DNA of 7,714 bases from JAAYEA01 sp012689325. Its GTDB lineage: Bacteria; Chloroflexota; Anaerolineae; JAAYEA01. The position numbers were made by a program, and so were the translations under genes. The notes under the pieces are model-generated. The model saw nothing but the letters and a program-made list of their open reading frames with translations. It searched no databases and was not told the origin of the DNA. The stretch is taken from assembly GCA_036841525.1 (NCBI GenBank), contig DAITVZ010000128.1, forward strand, positions 1 to 7,714. Reading direction: 5' to 3'. Shown here piece after piece: positions 4,852-7,714 of this stretch. How positions within the stretch are numbered: position 1 is the stretch's first letter; every line of letters begins with the position of its first letter.

Positions 4852-7500
4852 CTACCTCTTCTTCCCCCACCACAGCCGTGCCGCCACCACCGCCGCCACG
4901 ATCCCTCCTGCCAGCAGGCCGGCGATGGGCACCGCCGCGGGGATCTCGGTCATGCCGCCAGTGGAGAGGGTCTGCCCCACCGGCAGATCCCCGCGCAGCG
5001 TGGGCGACGGAGAAGGGCTAGGCAAGACCGTGGGCGTGGGCAAGGGGGTCAACGTCGGCGCGGGCGCCACCTCGACCTGCGGCACGGCGCACTGGGTGAC
5101 CCAGACCCGCTGCCCGGTGGCCGTGGCGGCGCGGAAGGCCACGCTCACCCGGCCCTGGGCCGACTGCACCAGCAGCCCCAGCCCGGCAGGGACTTGGCCG
5201 CCCACCTCCAGCCGGTAGGTCTCCACGGCGCTCCACTGCCCGCCATCCCAGGCGGCATAGAGCAGCGCCGGCTCGCCCACATCATCCTGGCCGATCCCCG
5301 CCAGATGCAACGCCCCGGCGCCATCCCCCGCCGGGCTCAGCGGCCCGGGGACGTTGCGCCAGCCGCGCACCTGCGCCGGCCGCGACCAACCCTGTCCGCC
5401 ATCGGTCGACCACTGCTGCCAGGCCTCGCCGCTGCCCGCCGCGCTCCACAGCAGGTGCACCTGCCCGGTCCCGGTCGCGGCCAGGCGCGGCCAATCGTAA
5501 GCACCCTCCACGACCTGCAGCGCCTCGGTCCACGTGGAGCCCTGATCGGTCGAACGGGCATAATAGACGCCCAGCGGCGACAGGGGGCCCGGCAGCGCCG
5601 CCTGGGTCCAGGCCACGTGCACGACGCCCTGCGCATCCACCGCCAGCGCCGGATGCGCGGCCATGGCCCAGCCCGCCGCTTCGGCGTCAAAGACGGCCGC
5701 CGCGTCGGACCAACTCACGCCGCCATCGGCAGAGCGGGTGTAATATATGCCGCGCCGCTCGTTCAGCGGCACCGCATAGACGACGTGCAGGACGCCATAG
5801 GCATCGGCAACGATGGCCGGCGACGCGCCCACCGCGCTAGGCGCGGGCAACACCAGGGGCTCGCTCCAGCCGCCCGACCCATAAGCCTCGCGGGCCTCGG
5901 CGCGGCTGTAGAGGATCTCCCCGTCCCGCCCACCGCTCCAGACCGCATGCAGCATGTCGCCCACCGCGGCCAGGGCTGGCGTGGAGGCCTGCCCATCGCT
6001 GGCGCTCCAGATCTCTGCCGGGCGGCTGGCCAGGGTCCCCTCACCCGCCGCAGGGTCCCAACGGAGGTAGTCCAGCGCGACCGTTACACCCGCGGCGCTT
6101 GTGGCGCGGCTCCAGAGCAGGTGGATGCGCCCCTCGCTGTCCGCCGCCATCGCCGGCGTCCCCGGCCAGGCGCCCTCTTCGGAGAGGCTGATCGGCGCCG
6201 ACCAGGCCGGCGGCTCGGCCCAGACGAGCTGCAAGACCCCCGCGGGCCCGCGCGCGGCCCAGATGTCGCCCCCCGCCGCCGTGCCCACCAATAGCGGGGC
6301 GTCGCCCAGCGCCACATCCAGCGCCTCCAGGCTGCGCTGGCGATCCAACTCGGGATCGGTGAAGCGCAGGCTGACCTGCTTGGGCTCCGACCAACGCTGC
6401 CCATCCCAGCCGGCCAGGGTCAGCGCCGCCGTGCCCCGCCCGCCGATGAGCAACGCCTGATCGCCCGAGGATGCGAGCTCCAGGCCCTGGGCGCAGGCAC
6501 GGAAGCCCTCCAGCACCCGCTGGCGCTCGCTCCAGGTCTCGCCGACGTCGCCAGACACCACCTGATAGAGGGTGCAGGCGGCGACGCGCGCATCCTCCCA
6601 GATGAGGATCACTTGCCCCGGCCGCGCCGCGACCCACAAGCTGCGGGCCTGCCAGTTGCGATCGGGGGTGGCCTGCGGCTCGCTCCAGGTCTCGCCGCCG
6701 TCGGTAGAAACGGCCAGCCAGCTGCGCTCCAGGCGCGGCTCGTCCCAAACCGCATAGATATGCCCCTCGCCGTCGGCCGCCAGCCGGACATGGGCCTGCT
6801 CGGCGGTCAAGGCGCGAAAGTAGAAGGACTCGTAGAGCGCCAGCGGCGCGGACCAGGTCTCGCCGCGATCGGTCGAGCGGGTGTAATAGACGCCCGCGGG
6901 CTGTCCCTCGCTATGCTGCGCCCGAACGTAGGCCAGGTGCAACTCGCCCGCTGGATCGGCGATCACCTCATAGGCGACGGCCGACTCGGCGACCAGGGCG
7001 GCAACCCTCCATTGCGAGTGGCCGACCTCCAGCGCGCTATGCAGGAGCGGCATGGCCCCCGTCCCGGGGTCGGCAGCGCCCAGCCACCAGGCGTGGGCCC
7101 AGCCCTTTCCATCGTCGGTGATCCGGGGCATCTGGCCCACCGGCGCCAACTCGGTCCCATCCCGCGCCGTCCGCTCCACCATGATGGGGCTGGACAGCGG
7201 CGCGCGCCACTCGTCCACATCCCAGCGCGTCGTCAGCAGGCCATCGAAGCGGTCCCACCAAAAGACCTGCGGCCCGCCCGGCCCCTGCACCACGGCCGGC
7301 TGCGCCGCGGTCCCCGAATGCGAGAGGTTGACCGGCGCCTCCCAGGCCGCCTCGCCCTGCGCCGAGACGACCGCCCCTGGCGGCAGCTGCCCGACCACGG
7401 GCAGGCCGCAGAGGACCGCCGCCAACGCCACGGCCACGATCGCGCCCCATTTGGTTTTCAAATCGGCTGTATCCACCCTTTGGCCATCCAACCTTCTCAC
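4852..7500 (-). CDS. Secreted Asp-box (BNR) beta-propeller protein with C-terminal membrane anchor
   Basis: The protein has 882 residues. A basic n-region (KTKWG) and a hydrophobic core at ~18-47 ending AVVSAQ form a signal peptide. Six clear Asp boxes (SxDxGxxW) occur at 209-216, 265-272, 316-323, 590-597, 650-657 and 698-705, mostly followed by S/T and an acidic or basic residue. Blade strands of the type PAxxxDxxGxxHxxW recur, for example around 452-463 and 569-574. Residues 812-839 are a Pro/Thr/Ser linker, 855-875 a transmembrane helix, and the tail is WWGKKR, so the propeller should sit outside the cell, membrane-anchored. Automatic annotation would likely call it exo-alpha-sialidase, but I could not identify the catalytic Arg/Tyr/Glu set, so activity is unproven. 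I chose GTG 7500 because it overlaps the preceding TGA as GTGA and has AGGGA 9 bases upstream. Later starts at GTG 7476 or TTG 7461 would still keep the signal peptide. Its link to the export genes is only proximity. Confidence 0.88.
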   Translation of the reverse strand: MRRLDGQRVDTADLKTKWGAIVAVALAAVLCGLPVVGQLPPGAVVSAQGEAAWEAPVNLSHSGTAAQPAVVQGPGGPQVFWWDRFDGLLTTRWDVDEWRAPLSSPIMVERTARDGTELAPVGQMPRITDDGKGWAHAWWLGAADPGTGAMPLLHSALEVGHSQWRVAALVAESAVAYEVIADPAGELHLAYVRAQHSEGQPAGVYYTRSTDRGETWSAPLALYESFYFRALTAEQAHVRLAADGEGHIYAVWDEPRLERSWLAVSTDGGETWSEPQATPDRNWQARSLWVAARPGQVILIWEDARVAACTLYQVVSGDVGETWSERQRVLEGFRACAQGLELASSGDQALLIGGRGTAALTLAGWDGQRWSEPKQVSLRFTDPELDRQRSLEALDVALGDAPLLVGTAAGGDIWAARGPAGVLQLVWAEPPAWSAPISLSEEGAWPGTPAMAADSEGRIHLLWSRATSAAGVTVALDYLRWDPAAGEGTLASRPAEIWSASDGQASTPALAAVGDMLHAVWSGGRDGEILYSRAEAREAYGSGGWSEPLVLPAPSAVGASPAIVADAYGVLHVVYAVPLNERRGIYYTRSADGGVSWSDAAAVFDAEAAGWAMAAHPALAVDAQGVVHVAWTQAALPGPLSPLGVYYARSTDQGSTWTEALQVVEGAYDWPRLAATGTGQVHLLWSAAGSGEAWQQWSTDGGQGWSRPAQVRGWRNVPGPLSPAGDGAGALHLAGIGQDDVGEPALLYAAWDGGQWSAVETYRLEVGGQVPAGLGLLVQSAQGRVSVAFRAATATGQRVWVTQCAVPQVEVAPAPTLTPLPTPTVLPSPSPSPTLRGDLPVGQTLSTGGMTEIPAAVPIAGLLAGGIVAAVVAARLWWGKKR

Positions 7501-7714
7501 GGCGCGCTGTCCCTGCCCGCCGTCAATAATCTGTAGGCCTCCGCGGCGTAGGCCGCCCGCTGCGGGTCGTCCAGGACCTGGTACTGGTAGGTGGCCTGCG
7601 CCTGGAGGCGCCAATCGGCCCAGACCAGGCCGCGCACCACCTCGGCGGCCTCTGCGATTCGGCCCTGCGCCACCAGCGCGTCCCCGTAGACCAGCCGGGT
7701 CACGCGGTCGCGCT
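7497..7714 (-). CDS. C-terminal end of a helical, TPR-like protein (5' part beyond the window)
   Basis: The frame is open from the right window edge to the TGA at 7497; the GTG at 7703 is probably an internal codon. About 71 residues are visible. They are alanine-rich and helical, with a TPR-like pair: YGDALVAQGRIAEAAEVV matches the TPR helix pattern (G at turn, A-x-A-x-x-x at the second helix), followed by ATYQYQVLDDPQRAAYAAEAY. The protein ends TAGRDSAP. Its stop overlaps the GTG of the propeller gene by 4 bases, which suggests translational coupling. The full-length function cannot be deduced; a TPR-containing glycan-cluster or scaffold protein is one possibility. GC is high, like the propeller gene. 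Confidence 0.7.
   Translation of the reverse strand, partial: RDRVTRLVYGDALVAQGRIAEAAEVVRGLVWADWRLQAQATYQYQVLDDPQRAAYAAEAYRLLTAGRDSAP

Noticed and set aside
5194..6294. A 366-codon open frame on the plus strand
   Set aside because: It is antisense to the propeller gene. Its product is rich in R, A, P, G and H, as expected from reading a GC-rich gene backwards, and shows no domain.
4852..7500. A confident exo-alpha-sialidase call
   Set aside because: Asp boxes occur in many non-enzymatic propellers, and I cannot see a clear FRIP motif or the Arg triad with Tyr and Glu needed for catalysis.
6613..7536. A 307-codon plus-strand open frame
   Set aside because: Same reasoning: an antisense shadow of the Asp-box gene with repetitive low-complexity composition, and it crosses the gene's signal peptide region.
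7501..7614. N-terminal extension of the propeller protein to 7614
   Set aside because: It overlaps the upstream gene's coding end and would bury the signal peptide about 50 residues in. The GTGA junction at 7500 is a better start.

Overview
The window is a fragment of a high-GC bacterial chromosome. Its likely content is a cell-envelope polysaccharide export cluster. All seven genes I can support lie on the minus strand, closely packed or overlapping, so they read as one probable transcription unit running from right to left. The style suggests Chloroflexota (Anaerolineae or Caldilineae type): a secreted Asp-box protein with a Pro/Thr/Ser linker and C-terminal membrane anchor, the permease signature around VVIEPSRGW, a four-helix-bundle gene, and heptad repeats of the TTCGCAA type. 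This placement is inference; there is no rRNA or marker gene to confirm it.

In transcription order (right to left) the layout is as follows. (1) 7714-7497 is the C-terminal end of a helical, TPR-like protein cut by the window edge. (2) 7500-4852 is a large exported Asp-box (BNR) beta-propeller protein whose GTG start overlaps the previous stop in a GTGA arrangement. (3) 4844-4803 is a 7-bp tandem repeat array. (4) 4783-4391 is a four-helix-bundle protein of the 23S-intervening-sequence/Avd-like family. (5) 4425-4355 is a second, two-sided heptad array. It forms a hairpin and supplies both the C-terminal tail of the four-helix protein and the first ~22 residues of the next gene. (6) 4419-3532 is an ABC-2 polysaccharide export permease (Wzm type). 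(7) 3513-2368 is a two-domain enzyme: an RfaE/TagD-like nucleotidyltransferase fused to a shortened GHMP-kinase-like domain. (8) 2335-992 is the export ATPase (Wzt type) with a C-terminal glycan-recognition domain. (9) 971-1 is a GT-B glycosyltransferase whose C-terminus runs off the left edge. This last gene is easy to miss because it has no stop inside the window.

Functionally, the permease and ATPase would form an O-antigen/teichoic-acid type exporter that moves a lipid-linked glycan across the membrane. The fusion enzyme between them may activate a sugar or polyol phosphate for that glycan, and the glycosyltransferase would assemble it. GC content falls from about 67-73% in the right and middle to about 50-57% in the C-terminal part of the ATPase gene and the glycosyltransferase (hand counts on 60-base blocks). 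This suggests the substrate-specific end of the cluster has a different history. No stretch longer than 300 bases is without a gene. I found no tRNA, rRNA, CRISPR array, transposase or convincing intrinsic terminator.
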